Positions 43,834-53,219 of a DNA stretch of 64,000 nucleotides are shown here, piece by piece (within the stretch, counting starts at the first letter, position 1; the number at the start of each line of letters is the position of its first letter). The notes under the pieces are model-generated. The model was not told the DNA's origin. It did no database searches and saw nothing but the letters and a program-made list of their open reading frames with translations. Origin of the DNA: CAYOEV01 sp964403075 (GTDB lineage Bacteria > Bacteroidota > Bacteroidia > Cytophagales > Cyclobacteriaceae); contig CAYOEV010000001.1 of the NCBI GenBank assembly GCA_964403075.1, forward strand, positions 307,341 through 371,340. Direction: 5' to 3'. The position numbers were made by a program, and so were the translations under genes.

Positions 43834-46512
43834 TTATCTGATTTGCTGGCCGATTGAAAAGTGGAACTGCGGGCCACTTGGGTCCAATGAACCTGGTAAG
43901 GTGTCAAAGCCATAGCCCCAATCCAGTCCCATCAAACCGAACGCCGGCATGAATATCCTGATGCCGACACCGGCAGATCGGAACTGATTGTAAGGGTTAA
44001 AATTTTTAAAATCATTCCAGTTGTTACCACTTTCAAAGAAAGTGAGACCATAAATGGTGGCAGTAGGTGATGTAGAAATCGCATAGCGTAGTTCCACCAC
44101 AAACTTGTTGAACAGAGTACCTCCAGCTATGTCATCTGAGAAGTCGTTAGGGGTATCATTATCGTCCAAGGGCGATATGGAGTTGTTTTCATAGCCTCTC
44201 AGACCGATCACGTCTGTACCCAAAAGAAAACTCTGTCCTGTAAGACCGTCACCCCCCAATTGGAATCTTTCAAACGGACCTACTCCTACGTCAGGATTGT
44301 AGGAACCCAGATAACCGAAGTGGGCGCGGGAGGCCAGTACGAGATCACCTACTAACCTCAGGTAAAATTTCGAATCAAAATTCCATTTGTGGTATTCCAA
44401 CCATTTGTAGAGTGTTTCGTTATCTGCATTTTCGTAATCAATATTGTTTACCAGCGAATAAGGTGGCGTAAAAGCCATGATTAAATTTATCTGGGACCCC
44501 GTGCGCGGGTACATTGGATTGTCAATTGAACTACGCGAAATACTTGTATTGAAGGTAATACTATTGGCGTCACCTGTGTCAAAACCAAGAGACCGACTAC
44601 CGAAATTGTTGAGGCCGTAACGTAAATAAGAAATTCCATTACTTACGGTGAAAAAGTCATCTGGCCATCTTACCCTTCTGGCGAGTGATACGGTAATACC
44701 GGATACTTTCAAGGTACCAAACACTTCTCTTGAGAAGGGATCAATACTGCGTTGGACAGATTGATTTAAATTGACACTGAATGCGTTTCTTCTTCTACCA
44801 CCCAACCACGGTTCGGTAAAGCCGAGTCTATAACTCTGGAATCTACGCCCGTTGGCCTGAATACTCAAGGAAAGCTGTTGTCCATCTCCCACAGGCAATC
44901 CTCGCCACTTGGAAGGCTTGGATATGTTTCGCATGGAGAAATTGTTGAATGTAAGCCCAACGGTTCCCACAAAACCAAATTGACCACCCCAGCCTCCTGA
45001 GAGCTGAATTTGGTCGTTCGGCTGCTCTACCAGCTGCCATTCAATATCCACCGTTTCGGTTTCCAGATTGGGTTTAGGGATAGGGTTAATTTGTTCAGGA
45101 TCGAAATAACCAAGTTGTCTCAATTCGTTTTGTGTACGCAAGATCAATGCACGACTGAATTTTTCTCCGGGGAGTGTATATAATTCACGCATGATGACGT
45201 GGTCGTTGGTTTTGTCATTACCCGTGACGTAAACCTTATTAATGGTCGCTTGAGGGCCTTCCTGGATGCGCATTTCCATATCTATGGAGTCGCCCTCTAC
45301 CTTTACTTCTATTGGCTGGATATTAAAGAAGAGGTAGCCGTCGTCCATGTAGAGTGCACTAATGTCGATATCACCGGTAGGATTAAACGTAAGCTTTTTG
45401 TTGATCAATTCCTGGTCATAGACATCGCCTTTGTCAATACCCAGTACCTGGTCCAGTTGTTCATCAGTATAAACGAAATTTCCTGACCAGGTAATTTCCC
45501 GGAAATAGTACTTATTGCCCGGTGCCAAACGAATGTCAATGTTCATATTTCGCTCATCTACAAGGTAGGTGGAATCCACCACGACTTCTGCATCACGGTA
45601 ACCTTTGGAATTGTAGAAAGCAATTAATCCTTCTTTGTCGGTTAGGTAGTCTTCACGAACGAATTTTGAAGATTTGAAAAAATTTAATTTGGCATGCGTG
45701 GCGATATAATCTTGTAAACTATTCTCAGAAGTATCCTTGTTTGTCAGGAATTGCCAGATACTCAACGGATGACTGAGCGCATAGATGCTCTTTTCTAAAA
45801 GGTCTGATGGCAGGTCGAAACGGACGCGCTCCCCTGTGGACCGTAGTTTTTTCTTTAATCGACGACCAGAGAATTGATCATTACCGTAAAAATTGATTGC
45901 ATTGACCTTTACTTTTTTATTTTTTTCAATGTCCACGAGAACCACCACACTATTACGTAAAACGGAGTCAGTTCTTTGGATGAGTTTTACATCCGCGTTG
46001 AGGAACCCCTTGGTCTCCAGGCTTCGTTTTACCGCGATTTCAACATTCTTTTGGGAGGCTTCAGTCCATACTTTACCGATACTTGCCTTTACTTCTTCTT
46101 TCAGGTCGGCTGCCATGCTTTTGCTTACCCCCTCAAAATTAAAGCGACTCAATCTAGGCCGTTCTTTCAGTTCGATAACGAGCCAGATTTTGTCACCTTC
46201 TATTTTGGAGGCATAGATAGCTACATCCCCTAAAATGCCTTGTTTCCAAAGCTTGCGAAGCGCAGTGGTAATGTCTTCACCTGGAACCCGGATTTTATCT
46301 CCCACGCGCAAACCTGTCATCGAGATGAGTGCATTGTTGTCAAGGAACTCAACGCCCACCACCTCGATACCTGCAATCTCGTATTCTTTTGGATTGGCGT
46401 AGTTCAGCTGGGTTTCTGGGCGATTACGGTTGTTTTTTCCAAACACCACCTGACCTTGTACATCCCGTAGACAAAGGAGCGTCAGTAATAGCATAACAAA
46501 GCTTTTCGTCAT
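43834..46512 (-). CDS. bamA: Outer-membrane assembly factor BamA
   Basis: 892 residues from the ATG at 46512, which overlaps the uppS stop by 4 bases and begins a signal peptide (MTKSFVMLLLTLLCLRDVQG). Several POTRA domains span about residues 30-470 (IAGIEVVGVEFLDNNAL, VNAINFYGNDQFS, INKVYVTGNDKTNDHV), followed by a 16-strand barrel with the SLGFDTGDA/LGFTEPWLGGRR loop features of the Omp85 family. It inserts outer-membrane proteins. The C-terminus reads FSIGQQIR, ending in Arg rather than the usual aromatic residue. Confidence 0.95.
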   Translation of the reverse strand: MTKSFVMLLLTLLCLRDVQGQVVFGKNNRNRPETQLNYANPKEYEIAGIEVVGVEFLDNNALISMTGLRVGDKIRVPGEDITTALRKLWKQGILGDVAIYASKIEGDKIWLVIELKERPRLSRFNFEGVSKSMAADLKEEVKASIGKVWTEASQKNVEIAVKRSLETKGFLNADVKLIQRTDSVLRNSVVVLVDIEKNKKVKVNAINFYGNDQFSGRRLKKKLRSTGERVRFDLPSDLLEKSIYALSHPLSIWQFLTNKDTSENSLQDYIATHAKLNFFKSSKFVREDYLTDKEGLIAFYNSKGYRDAEVVVDSTYLVDERNMNIDIRLAPGNKYYFREITWSGNFVYTDEQLDQVLGIDKGDVYDQELINKKLTFNPTGDIDISALYMDDGYLFFNIQPIEVKVEGDSIDMEMRIQEGPQATINKVYVTGNDKTNDHVIMRELYTLPGEKFSRALILRTQNELRQLGYFDPEQINPIPKPNLETETVDIEWQLVEQPNDQIQLSGGWGGQFGFVGTVGLTFNNFSMRNISKPSKWRGLPVGDGQQLSLSIQANGRRFQSYRLGFTEPWLGGRRRNAFSVNLNQSVQRSIDPFSREVFGTLKVSGITVSLARRVRWPDDFFTVSNGISYLRYGLNNFGSRSLGFDTGDANSITFNTSISRSSIDNPMYPRTGSQINLIMAFTPPYSLVNNIDYENADNETLYKWLEYHKWNFDSKFYLRLVGDLVLASRAHFGYLGSYNPDVGVGPFERFQLGGDGLTGQSFLLGTDVIGLRGYENNSISPLDDNDTPNDFSDDIAGGTLFNKFVVELRYAISTSPTATIYGLTFFESGNNWNDFKNFNPYNQFRSAGVGIRIFMPAFGLMGLDWGYGFDTLPGSLDPSGPQFHFSIGQQIR

Positions 46513-47243
46513 ATTTCTGCACTCACTTGTTTGCTTATCTTTCCAAAGCGTCGTTCGCGTTTCTGATAATCCTCTAGCGCTGAGAGTAAGTCCTGCTTTC
46601 TGAAATCTGGCCAAAGTACGTGGGTAAAGTAAAGTTCTGTGTAAGCCGCTTGCCAGAGGAAAAAGTTACTGATTCGCTGCTCCCCGCTGGTTCGAATCAG
46701 TAATTCAGGACCGGGAATACCCTTTGTAGCCAGGTGATTTGCAATGACATCTCCGTTGATATCAGCAGCTATCAGGTCTCCGTTAGCTATTTTTTCGCCT
46801 ATTCGGTTCATGGCGTGTGTTAGGTCCCAACGACCACTATAATTGAGGGCAAGGATTAACTGAAGACCCGCATTGTCTCCGGTGGCCGACATGGCCTCCC
46901 GTAATCTGCGACATGCAGAGTCGGGTAACTGCTCAATGTCACCGATTGTGGTGAGTGAAATGTTATTTCTCATCAATGTGGGCAATTCTTCACTAATGGT
47001 GGAAACCAACAAAGACATGAGCGCTTCCACCTCAGCTTTTGGTCTCTCCCAGTTTTCAGTAGAAAACGCGAAGAGCGTCAAATGTTTGATACCCAATTCA
47101 GCACACCCCTCAACCGTATCTCTCACGGCCTTGATTGCATTTTTATGACCAAATATTCTAGCCGCTCCTTTGTTTTGCGCCCAGCGACCATTTCCATCCA
47201 TAATTACTGCAATATGTCGAGGGAGATTCCCCATAACATTCAT
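46509..47243 (-). CDS. uppS: Isoprenyl (undecaprenyl) diphosphate synthase
   Basis: 244 residues, standard length. The signature AVIMDGNGRWA (residues about 12-22) opens the FPP-binding pocket; FAFSTENWERP, LNYSGRWDL and PELLIRTSGEQRISNFFLW (in two parts) are the other conserved regions. It makes the C55 carrier used for peptidoglycan and for the WecA-type glycan pathway encoded at 11368. It precedes bamA with a 4-base overlap. Confidence 0.96.
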   Translation of the reverse strand: MNVMGNLPRHIAVIMDGNGRWAQNKGAARIFGHKNAIKAVRDTVEGCAELGIKHLTLFAFSTENWERPKAEVEALMSLLVSTISEELPTLMRNNISLTTIGDIEQLPDSACRRLREAMSATGDNAGLQLILALNYSGRWDLTHAMNRIGEKIANGDLIAADINGDVIANHLATKGIPGPELLIRTSGEQRISNFFLWQAAYTELYFTHVLWPDFRKQDLLSALEDYQKRERRFGKISKQVSAEI

Positions 47244-47316
47244 CCGCCACGCTAATTTTTCATAAAGGTTACAAAAATGGTATTTTTTTGACTAACCCAC
47301 TGAATATTAACGTCAT

Positions 47317-48012
47317 TTAACGTGAGAAAATTGAACGATTGGGAACGTAAGGAAATGGACATGGAATTTGGTAATTAACAAAACTGATACGTATTCCAGT
47401 AAAGAAATACCAGTCATCGTCATTGGGGTTGCCAAACTGAAAATTTTTATTCGTCACGTCACCATCCGAAATCCCATCCAGGTAGTCATAGAAAGTTTTT
47501 CGAGCCCCAAGTTCCCATTCTACAACGAATCGTTTGCCTATTTTGTGTTTTATACCTACCCCAATGGGAATCACCGGCTGTAATTGACTGAAATCTTCAT
47601 CCACATTGTCCGGAGGATTGTTGACCTGGATCATGCCAAAACCACCAAATAAATACGGTGACCATTTGATGGGCGAATCCTGTGGTTTGTAATCCAGGAA
47701 ATGATATTCCATTACGGCAGCACCCTCCAGCAAGGTACTGTTAAAAGACTGTGTCCTGTTTTCACCCAGCGCATCTTTAAAATTCTCGTCATCCCCACTC
47801 ACCTGACCAATCGTGAGCATGAAACGTGTACTGACAATGGTTGAAAGGTTCAGGCGAAAATGAGCGCTCATCGCCGGGTTCAGATATTCTGGTCGAAAGC
47901 CAACAGCCAAATCTCCGGTGTAGGTCATGGCACCTATGCCTACCCCGAATTCCATAAACTGAGCAGACACCCAAAAGGGGAGGAAACAGGAAAAAATGAT
48001 AAATTTTCTCAA
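47317..48012 (-). CDS. PorG-like outer-membrane beta-barrel protein (DUF6089)
   Basis: 231 residues with a signal peptide (MRKFIIFSCFLPFWVSAQ) and an eight-stranded-barrel pattern (MEFGVGIGAMTYTGDLA, PYLFGGFGMIQVN, RFVVEWELGARKTFYDYLDG). DUF6089/PorG proteins anchor the T9SS PorKN ring to the outer membrane; in Porphyromonas the porG gene stands beside uppS, bamA and ompH genes as here. The second DUF6089 gene directly upstream means which copy is the functional PorG is not clear. 73 bases separate it from uppS. Confidence 0.78.
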   Translation of the reverse strand: MRKFIIFSCFLPFWVSAQFMEFGVGIGAMTYTGDLAVGFRPEYLNPAMSAHFRLNLSTIVSTRFMLTIGQVSGDDENFKDALGENRTQSFNSTLLEGAAVMEYHFLDYKPQDSPIKWSPYLFGGFGMIQVNNPPDNVDEDFSQLQPVIPIGVGIKHKIGKRFVVEWELGARKTFYDYLDGISDGDVTNKNFQFGNPNDDDWYFFTGIRISFVNYQIPCPFPYVPNRSIFSR

Positions 48013-48016
48013 AAGC

Positions 48017-49072
48017 TTATCTGAACTTTGCTCTTCTTCCCGATACTGGCTGGAGCAAATAAGTAATCTTTAGTTGCGTAACAAAATAAAGATCGTTGCT
48101 ATCTGGATTACCCCTGACAGCGCCATCCTGACCGGCACCAATGGTTCCAATTGAGGAATAAGTTGTGCCTCCGAAATCGCGGGCTGTGATGAGTGTACCA
48201 ACATTGCGCGGGTCGCCGCTTAATACAGCATTGGGTTCTGCGCTACGGTCAGACATGATTCGGGCCAATGGATCATCGAAACTGTCCAGTGAACGATAAG
48301 TACCACTTACGTCATCGATATAATCGAAAAACAATTTTCTAATACCAAATTCGATTCCGGCGCTGAGATTGTTGTTGAGGTAAATGTCTGCACCGATGGT
48401 CAGCGGAATAGCAATCTGCAAACTGCTGTATTGCTCACCTTCTGTTTCCAGTGGACGAAGCTTAACCCATTCGTCTGAACTGGGTGCCGGTATGCCCCCA
48501 CTCGGGTCGCTTTGATAATCTGCACCCGGAACGAGCCCCTTGGGTTCATGGTGTATAGCGGCCACTCCTAGGTAAAGGAATCCATTCAACGGCGGCCTTC
48601 CGTTTGGACCGCCATAATTAGGAAACAAAAAGACTTGTAATCCTGCTGACAATTCTTTGATATCGTTTCGGAAGCTTAGATTTCTGTAATATCGGGGGGC
48701 ATCTCCTTCGGAATTAGGGTCAGCGGAAAAGTCGTCCCCAGAAATACGGCCGTAAAGAAAAGAGGCTCGGACGGCCATTGAATGGTGGAACTTATAACCA
48801 GCAAAAATCCCCAGGCCCGGACGGGTAAAGGAGATGTCCGTGCTCGCGGCTTTGTTTACAGGCGCCAAGTCTCCGAAGTAATTCAGTGCATTGACAGATC
48901 CACCTACAAAATAGTAAGGACGGAAACGACCCACTGCTACTCTGCCGCGGTACCTAGAGATGGTTTTGTTTTTGGACCTCTGTTTCTTGTATTTATTTTG
49001 AGCCAAAAGTTGGTTACCTGCGAACAGTAAAAGTGCAGCAAACACGAATGTTATATATTTTTTATCAAGCAT
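48017..49072 (-). CDS. DUF6089-type outer-membrane protein, paralogue of PorG
   Basis: 351 residues with signal peptide (residues 1-25, ending LLAQ), a basic segment (KYKKQRSKNKTISRYRGR), then the barrel (YYFVGGSVNALNYFGDLAP, GIFAGYKFHHSMAVRASF, AGIEFGIRKLFFDYIDDVSGT). It resembles the downstream PorG-like protein strand by strand but carries longer loops (about residues 160-215 and 255-320). It may be a T9SS component or a duplicated barrel with another role. Four bases separate the two genes. Confidence 0.75.
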   Translation of the reverse strand: MLDKKYITFVFAALLLFAGNQLLAQNKYKKQRSKNKTISRYRGRVAVGRFRPYYFVGGSVNALNYFGDLAPVNKAASTDISFTRPGLGIFAGYKFHHSMAVRASFLYGRISGDDFSADPNSEGDAPRYYRNLSFRNDIKELSAGLQVFLFPNYGGPNGRPPLNGFLYLGVAAIHHEPKGLVPGADYQSDPSGGIPAPSSDEWVKLRPLETEGEQYSSLQIAIPLTIGADIYLNNNLSAGIEFGIRKLFFDYIDDVSGTYRSLDSFDDPLARIMSDRSAEPNAVLSGDPRNVGTLITARDFGGTTYSSIGTIGAGQDGAVRGNPDSNDLYFVTQLKITYLLQPVSGRRAKFR

Positions 49073-49131
49073 GATTCGAGTGATAATAACCCAAAACTAT
49101 GGATTTGATTGTACCCAACTAACAAAAAATG

Positions 49132-50007
49132 TTAATTTCTTTTGTCGAAGCCCCAAGACAGCTTGCTTCTCAGCGTATCCAGAAAGGATTCACCGGATAG
49201 TTTTATGAGAACTGCCCGGAATTTTGCTTTGGACACGGTCAATTCAAGATTTTCAGGGGACACAGTTCGCGAGCGTGAATCCAGCGAGAGCAGACAACTC
49301 CTGTCTCTTGAGGCAATGGTAAAGGATAGTTTGCTGTCATCGGGTATTAAGAGCGGGCGAACGTTGAGATTGTGTGGACTGACTGGTGTGACTAAGAAAT
49401 TCTGTGTTTCTGGCATGATCACCGGCCCACCACAGCTAAGAGAGTAGCCGGTAGACCCTGTCGGTGTGCTCACCATCAATCCATCCGCCCAGTACGTATT
49501 CAGATGTTCGCCATTGATTGCGCACCTAACGACAATCATCGAGGAGGTATCTCTTCTCAGGATGGCAAATTCGTTGAGGGCAAAGGGCGCTTCTTGGAAT
49601 AAGTCATCATTTTCTAGCGCCACCAATGTACGGAAATCAAATTCATATTGCCGGTCGAAAAGCGATGTAATCGCTTCTTCCACCCTTTCCTTATTGATGG
49701 TGGCAAGAAATCCAAGCCTACCCGTGTTAATACCTAACAACGGGATTTCTGAATTACCCACATGCGTTAGGACTTCGAGAAGGGTGCCATCTCCTCCCAA
49801 GGTAATCACTGCATCTGCATCCTTGCTGGAAAGCCGATTGGGATAGGTATTGAAAGAACCGAGGTCAAGGTAGGGATGGTTGGTTTTTCTGAAGTCTGCG
49901 GATAAAATCACCTCCTTACCTGATAGCTTCAGCAATTTCAACACGCCCTCCACTGCATCCTGAGAAGCTTTATCTACTGGTTTCCCATGGATGGCTATGC
50001 GCTGCAT
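49132..50007 (-). CDS. nadK: NAD kinase
   Basis: 291 residues. The ATP-binding GGDGTLLEVL motif is near residue 70, then GINTGRLGFLATI, NEFAILRRDTSSM and the second conserved core TPTGSTGYSLSCGGPVI. It phosphorylates NAD to NADP in the cytosol. It lies two bases after the CBS-domain gene and 59 bases before the DUF6089 pair. Confidence 0.95.
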   Translation of the reverse strand: MQRIAIHGKPVDKASQDAVEGVLKLLKLSGKEVILSADFRKTNHPYLDLGSFNTYPNRLSSKDADAVITLGGDGTLLEVLTHVGNSEIPLLGINTGRLGFLATINKERVEEAITSLFDRQYEFDFRTLVALENDDLFQEAPFALNEFAILRRDTSSMIVVRCAINGEHLNTYWADGLMVSTPTGSTGYSLSCGGPVIMPETQNFLVTPVSPHNLNVRPLLIPDDSKLSFTIASRDRSCLLSLDSRSRTVSPENLELTVSKAKFRAVLIKLSGESFLDTLRSKLSWGFDKRN

Positions 50008-50009
50008 AT

Positions 50010-50675
50010 TTATGGCGTCAGGAATCTAAATAAACCCTCCAGGCGCTCCTTTTCATTGAATGAAATCTCTTGTTCATTAAACCTTGCTTCTATCAGGTAG
50101 CCGTGGTTTTCCAAAACAGATGCAATCTGCGAGATTTCTTCTGTATCTAATTTCAAAGTAAGTCGGTATCGATCTGGTTGATCCAGTTGCGGCGCCAGGT
50201 AGCTACTTAGAATGATTATTCCGTTTCTTTCTATTAAATCAGCGATTTGGCCTAACGAGTAGTCTTTGAAAGCTACCGACAAAACCAAAATCGCCCCGGG
50301 ATGCCTTACGGACGTGGTTTGCGCAAAGGCTTCTACTACATTTTCTACCGAAACAACGCCTAGGTATCTATTCTGCGCATCCAGTACCCCCACCATGCGA
50401 TAACCCAATTGCTGCGCTTTTGCAAGGAGTTCGTAGTAGTGTTGATTGTCATAGACAAAACAATCCGAACCCTTGAAAGAGGGTATGCCGGAAAGCGACT
50501 CGATTTCTGCTGGTTCCATCAAGATTTCTTCATCTGCGAGACCTACAAATTCCCCCTTATTTACCACTGGTAGTTCCGCAACCTTCAATTCTTCCATCCA
50601 GCGCAAAGCTTTCTCCCTGCGATCTTCCAACTTTAGTGGCGGAATCATGTAATTGATAAGGTCTTTTGCAATCAT
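50010..50675 (-). CDS. CBS-domain protein with C-terminal ACT-like region
   Basis: 221 residues. Two CBS motifs occupy residues about 1-130 (IPPLKLEDRREKALRWMEE, YRMVGVLDAQNRYLGVVSVENV) and an ACT-like regulatory fold follows (about 135-215, GAILVLSVAFKDYSLGQIADLIERN split at its start). Such proteins bind adenosyl ligands and small effectors. The partner is unknown. Stop and start are within 2-4 bases of the hydrolase and nadK genes. Confidence 0.75.
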   Translation of the reverse strand: MIAKDLINYMIPPLKLEDRREKALRWMEELKVAELPVVNKGEFVGLADEEILMEPAEIESLSGIPSFKGSDCFVYDNQHYYELLAKAQQLGYRMVGVLDAQNRYLGVVSVENVVEAFAQTTSVRHPGAILVLSVAFKDYSLGQIADLIERNGIIILSSYLAPQLDQPDRYRLTLKLDTEEISQIASVLENHGYLIEARFNEQEISFNEKERLEGLFRFLTP

Positions 50676-51439
50676 GCGGCATCTTTTGTGTTTTCTAAAA
50701 ATTCTTTGAGCAACTTATTGAATCGTTTAGGATGCTCCATCATGGGCGCATGACAGCAGCGATCAATGAATCTAAGAGTTGTGTTGGGGATGAGCCGGTC
50801 AAATTCATGCGCTACCATTGGAGGTGTGATCGTGTCGTTTAAACCCCAAATTAGCAAAGTTGGTGCCTTTATTTCCGGGATTTCTCCGGCCATGTTGTTG
50901 CGCTGTGCAGATTTGGCTATGGCCACTATACGCAGCGACTTGGGTATGCTCTTCAGGGTATCAAATACTTCATCAATCAACTCCTTGGTGGCCGTCCGGG
51001 GGTCATAAAAAGTATAAGCTACCCGCTCCGAAATGTAATCGTAGCTGCCTCGTTTCGGAAAAGAACCTCCCATTGAATCTTCAAACAGTCCTGAGCTACC
51101 TGTTAGAATCAATCTTTTTACTTTTTCTGGATTTTTCAGTGAATAAACCAATGCCACATGACCACCCAGGGAGTTACCCATCAGATTAAAGCTGTTCAGC
51201 CCCATCATTTCCACAAATCCTTCCACGAATTCATTCAGTTTTTCGAGCCCAGCCTGTTTTACGGGCATTGTGTAAATGGGAAGTAGCGGGATAAGCACAC
51301 GGTATTGTTTAGAGAAAGCCTGCACGACACCGTCCCAATTGCTCAATGCACCAAATAAGCCGTGCAGCAGGATAATGATTTCACCCGTTCCCTGATCAAT
51401 AAATTTGTAATTTTCCTTTTCTACAATTTTCATAAGCAT
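50672..51439 (-). CDS. Alpha/beta hydrolase
   Basis: 255 residues. The oxyanion segment LHGLFGALSNWD is near residue 25, the nucleophile elbow GNSLGGH (Ser near residue 93) is followed by the acid-bearing WGLNDTITPP and a terminal CCHAPMMEHPKRFN with the catalytic His. An ATG two codons downstream (51433) is equally plausible. Substrate unknown; the CvpA gene is 36 bases upstream. Confidence 0.85.
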   Translation of the reverse strand: MLMKIVEKENYKFIDQGTGEIIILLHGLFGALSNWDGVVQAFSKQYRVLIPLLPIYTMPVKQAGLEKLNEFVEGFVEMMGLNSFNLMGNSLGGHVALVYSLKNPEKVKRLILTGSSGLFEDSMGGSFPKRGSYDYISERVAYTFYDPRTATKELIDEVFDTLKSIPKSLRIVAIAKSAQRNNMAGEIPEIKAPTLLIWGLNDTITPPMVAHEFDRLIPNTTLRFIDRCCHAPMMEHPKRFNKLLKEFLENTKDAA

Positions 51440-51475
51440 TGATAATCAATCAAAAATAGTGAAACCTTCTTTGAG

Positions 51476-52012
51476 TCAAAGAAATGCCTCACTTGGCACC
51501 GGTGCTTTAGGACTTTCTTTAATGAGATCATGAAAAATGGGAAAGTATTCCGACAACCAACCGTACAAAGCTGGACCAATTGGTTGTAGGATGGAATAGA
51601 CCATGGAGTCGGAAGTCCACTCGAGAGGCAACTCGATCCCAAAAGATTCAAAAATCCACATCACTACGCTCAAAATGAAGAGCCATTTAACCGTGCTCGC
51701 AAACGCACCCAATAGGTTATCTACCCAGCCGAGTAAGGTTAGATTAACTACCGTCTTGATCCAGGAAGCTGCCAGTTTAATACCCCAGACAAGAAACAAA
51801 AAAAGGACAAAGAAAACGACCATTGAAATCAAGGTAATTAAGGGTGAATCTTCGAAGAAATAACGGGTGACTGGAAATGACAATCTCATGGCCAGAAAAA
51901 GCCCGAGGAAAAAAGCAAGAAAAGAAAAGACCTCAACAATTAATCCCTTTCGATAGCCGGAAAAGGCCGCTACAGCCAGCATCAGTACCATGGCCCAGTC
52001 AAAACTATTCAA
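51476..52012 (-). CDS. CvpA family membrane protein
   Basis: 178 residues with four transmembrane helices and the CvpA signature (SFDWAMVLMLAVAAFSGYRKGLIVEVFSF, only its GYRKGLIVEVFSF part quoted as motif). Family members have been linked to colicin V production and envelope integrity; the biochemical role is unclear. Its start overlaps the yqeY stop by 4 bases. Confidence 0.82.
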   Translation of the reverse strand: MNSFDWAMVLMLAVAAFSGYRKGLIVEVFSFLAFFLGLFLAMRLSFPVTRYFFEDSPLITLISMVVFFVLFLFLVWGIKLAASWIKTVVNLTLLGWVDNLLGAFASTVKWLFILSVVMWIFESFGIELPLEWTSDSMVYSILQPIGPALYGWLSEYFPIFHDLIKESPKAPVPSEAFL

Positions 52013-52458
52013 GAGAGCAGTTTTCTGGCAATTTGAGAAATGATTTTGCCATCAGCCCGGCCGGCCATTTGTTTGGAGGCCTGTCCCATCACTTTGCCCA
52101 TGTCTGACGGTCCTTGGGCGCCGGTGGCCTCAATAATACCCTTAAGATTTGCCTCTACTTCAGAAGTTGACAGTTGTTTCGGCAAAAACTCTTCTATAAC
52201 AGCCAGCTCCTGACGCTCGACAAATGCAAGATCTTCACGACCCTGCCCTTCATATATTTCCAGACTGTCACGACGCTGCTTTGCCGCTTTAGTCAGCACT
52301 TTAGTTTCCACTTCTTCGGAAAGTGAACCTCCACTTCCTTTTTCTGTTTCTGACAAAAGGATTTGTGATTTGATGGCACGGAGTGCACGAAGGCGATCTT
52401 TGTCTTTGTTGCGCATGGCATCCTTGATGCCTTCTTCGATTTTAGCTTTCAGGCTCAT
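52009..52458 (-). CDS. GatB/YqeY domain protein
   Basis: 149 residues, the usual YqeY size. Recognisable parts are LKAKIEEGIKDAMRNKDKDRL, shortened as IKDAMRNKDKDRLRALRAIK, then AAKQRRDSLEIYEGQGREDL and the C-terminal GPSDMGKVMGQASKQMAGRADG segment (in part). It resembles the tRNA-binding tail of GatB and may bind tRNA. First gene of the long minus-strand operon; it diverges from pdxJ across 41 bases. Confidence 0.88.
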   Translation of the reverse strand: MSLKAKIEEGIKDAMRNKDKDRLRALRAIKSQILLSETEKGSGGSLSEEVETKVLTKAAKQRRDSLEIYEGQGREDLAFVERQELAVIEEFLPKQLSTSEVEANLKGIIEATGAQGPSDMGKVMGQASKQMAGRADGKIISQIARKLLS

Positions 52459-52499
52459 ACAAAAAAGGTTAATTTGTAGTTAGTATTTACGGTGGGAAG

Positions 52500-53219
52500 A
52501 TGACCAAACTTAGTGTAAACGTCAACAAAATTGCAACACTTCGCAATGCAAGAGGGGGAGAAATGCCCAACGTTGTAAAGGCCGCAAAAGCGGCAGAACG
52601 GTTTGGTGCCGACGGCATTACCATTCACCCTCGTCCTGATGAGCGCCATATCAAGGCTGCCGATGTGTACGATCTTGCGCGTGTGCTTAAAACTGAATTT
52701 AACATTGAGGGGTATCCGGATGATCGTTATCTGCATTTCATCGAGCAGGTTCGCCCAACTCAGGCTACCCTGGTGCCTGATGGCCCGGATGTATTGACCT
52801 CTAATGCAGGATGGGACACCCAAAGGAATAGTGAATTTTTGAAAAATATTATCAGCCAAATACATCGGTGGCAGGTCAGGGTATCGGTATTTGTTGATCC
52901 TGATGTAGGCATGGTAGAGGGAGCAGCGCAGATTGGTGCTGATCGGGTAGAACTGTACACTGAAGCCTACGCGAGTGGTTATCAACGGGACTGCGAATTG
53001 GCAATACAGCCCTACCTGCAGGCGGCCGAAAAGGTCCGAGAGCTTCAAATGGGCTTGAATGCGGGACATGACCTCAATCTGGATAACCTGGCCTATTTCA
53101 AGGCGAGCATACCTTGGGTGGAGGAAGTGTCAATAGGCCATGCGTTGGTGTCGGATGCGCTCTATTATGGCTTGGAAAACACCATCGGACTTTATCTAAG
53201 ACAACTTTCTGGTACATGA
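52500..53219 (+). CDS. pdxJ: Pyridoxine 5'-phosphate synthase
   Basis: 239 residues, standard length. The TIM-barrel signatures are LSVNVNKIATLRNARGG, ITIHPRPDERHI, FVDPDVGMVEGAAQIGADRVELYTE (central part DRVELYTE) and GLNAGHDLNLDNL. It condenses 3-amino-2-oxopropyl phosphate with deoxyxylulose phosphate to give vitamin B6. Its stop overlaps the next gene in ATGA. Confidence 0.96.
   Translation: MTKLSVNVNKIATLRNARGGEMPNVVKAAKAAERFGADGITIHPRPDERHIKAADVYDLARVLKTEFNIEGYPDDRYLHFIEQVRPTQATLVPDGPDVLTSNAGWDTQRNSEFLKNIISQIHRWQVRVSVFVDPDVGMVEGAAQIGADRVELYTEAYASGYQRDCELAIQPYLQAAEKVRELQMGLNAGHDLNLDNLAYFKASIPWVEEVSIGHALVSDALYYGLENTIGLYLRQLSGT

Noticed and set aside
52455..53069. 204-codon minus-strand open frame
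   Set aside because: Antisense to pdxJ, which is clearly coding on the plus strand.
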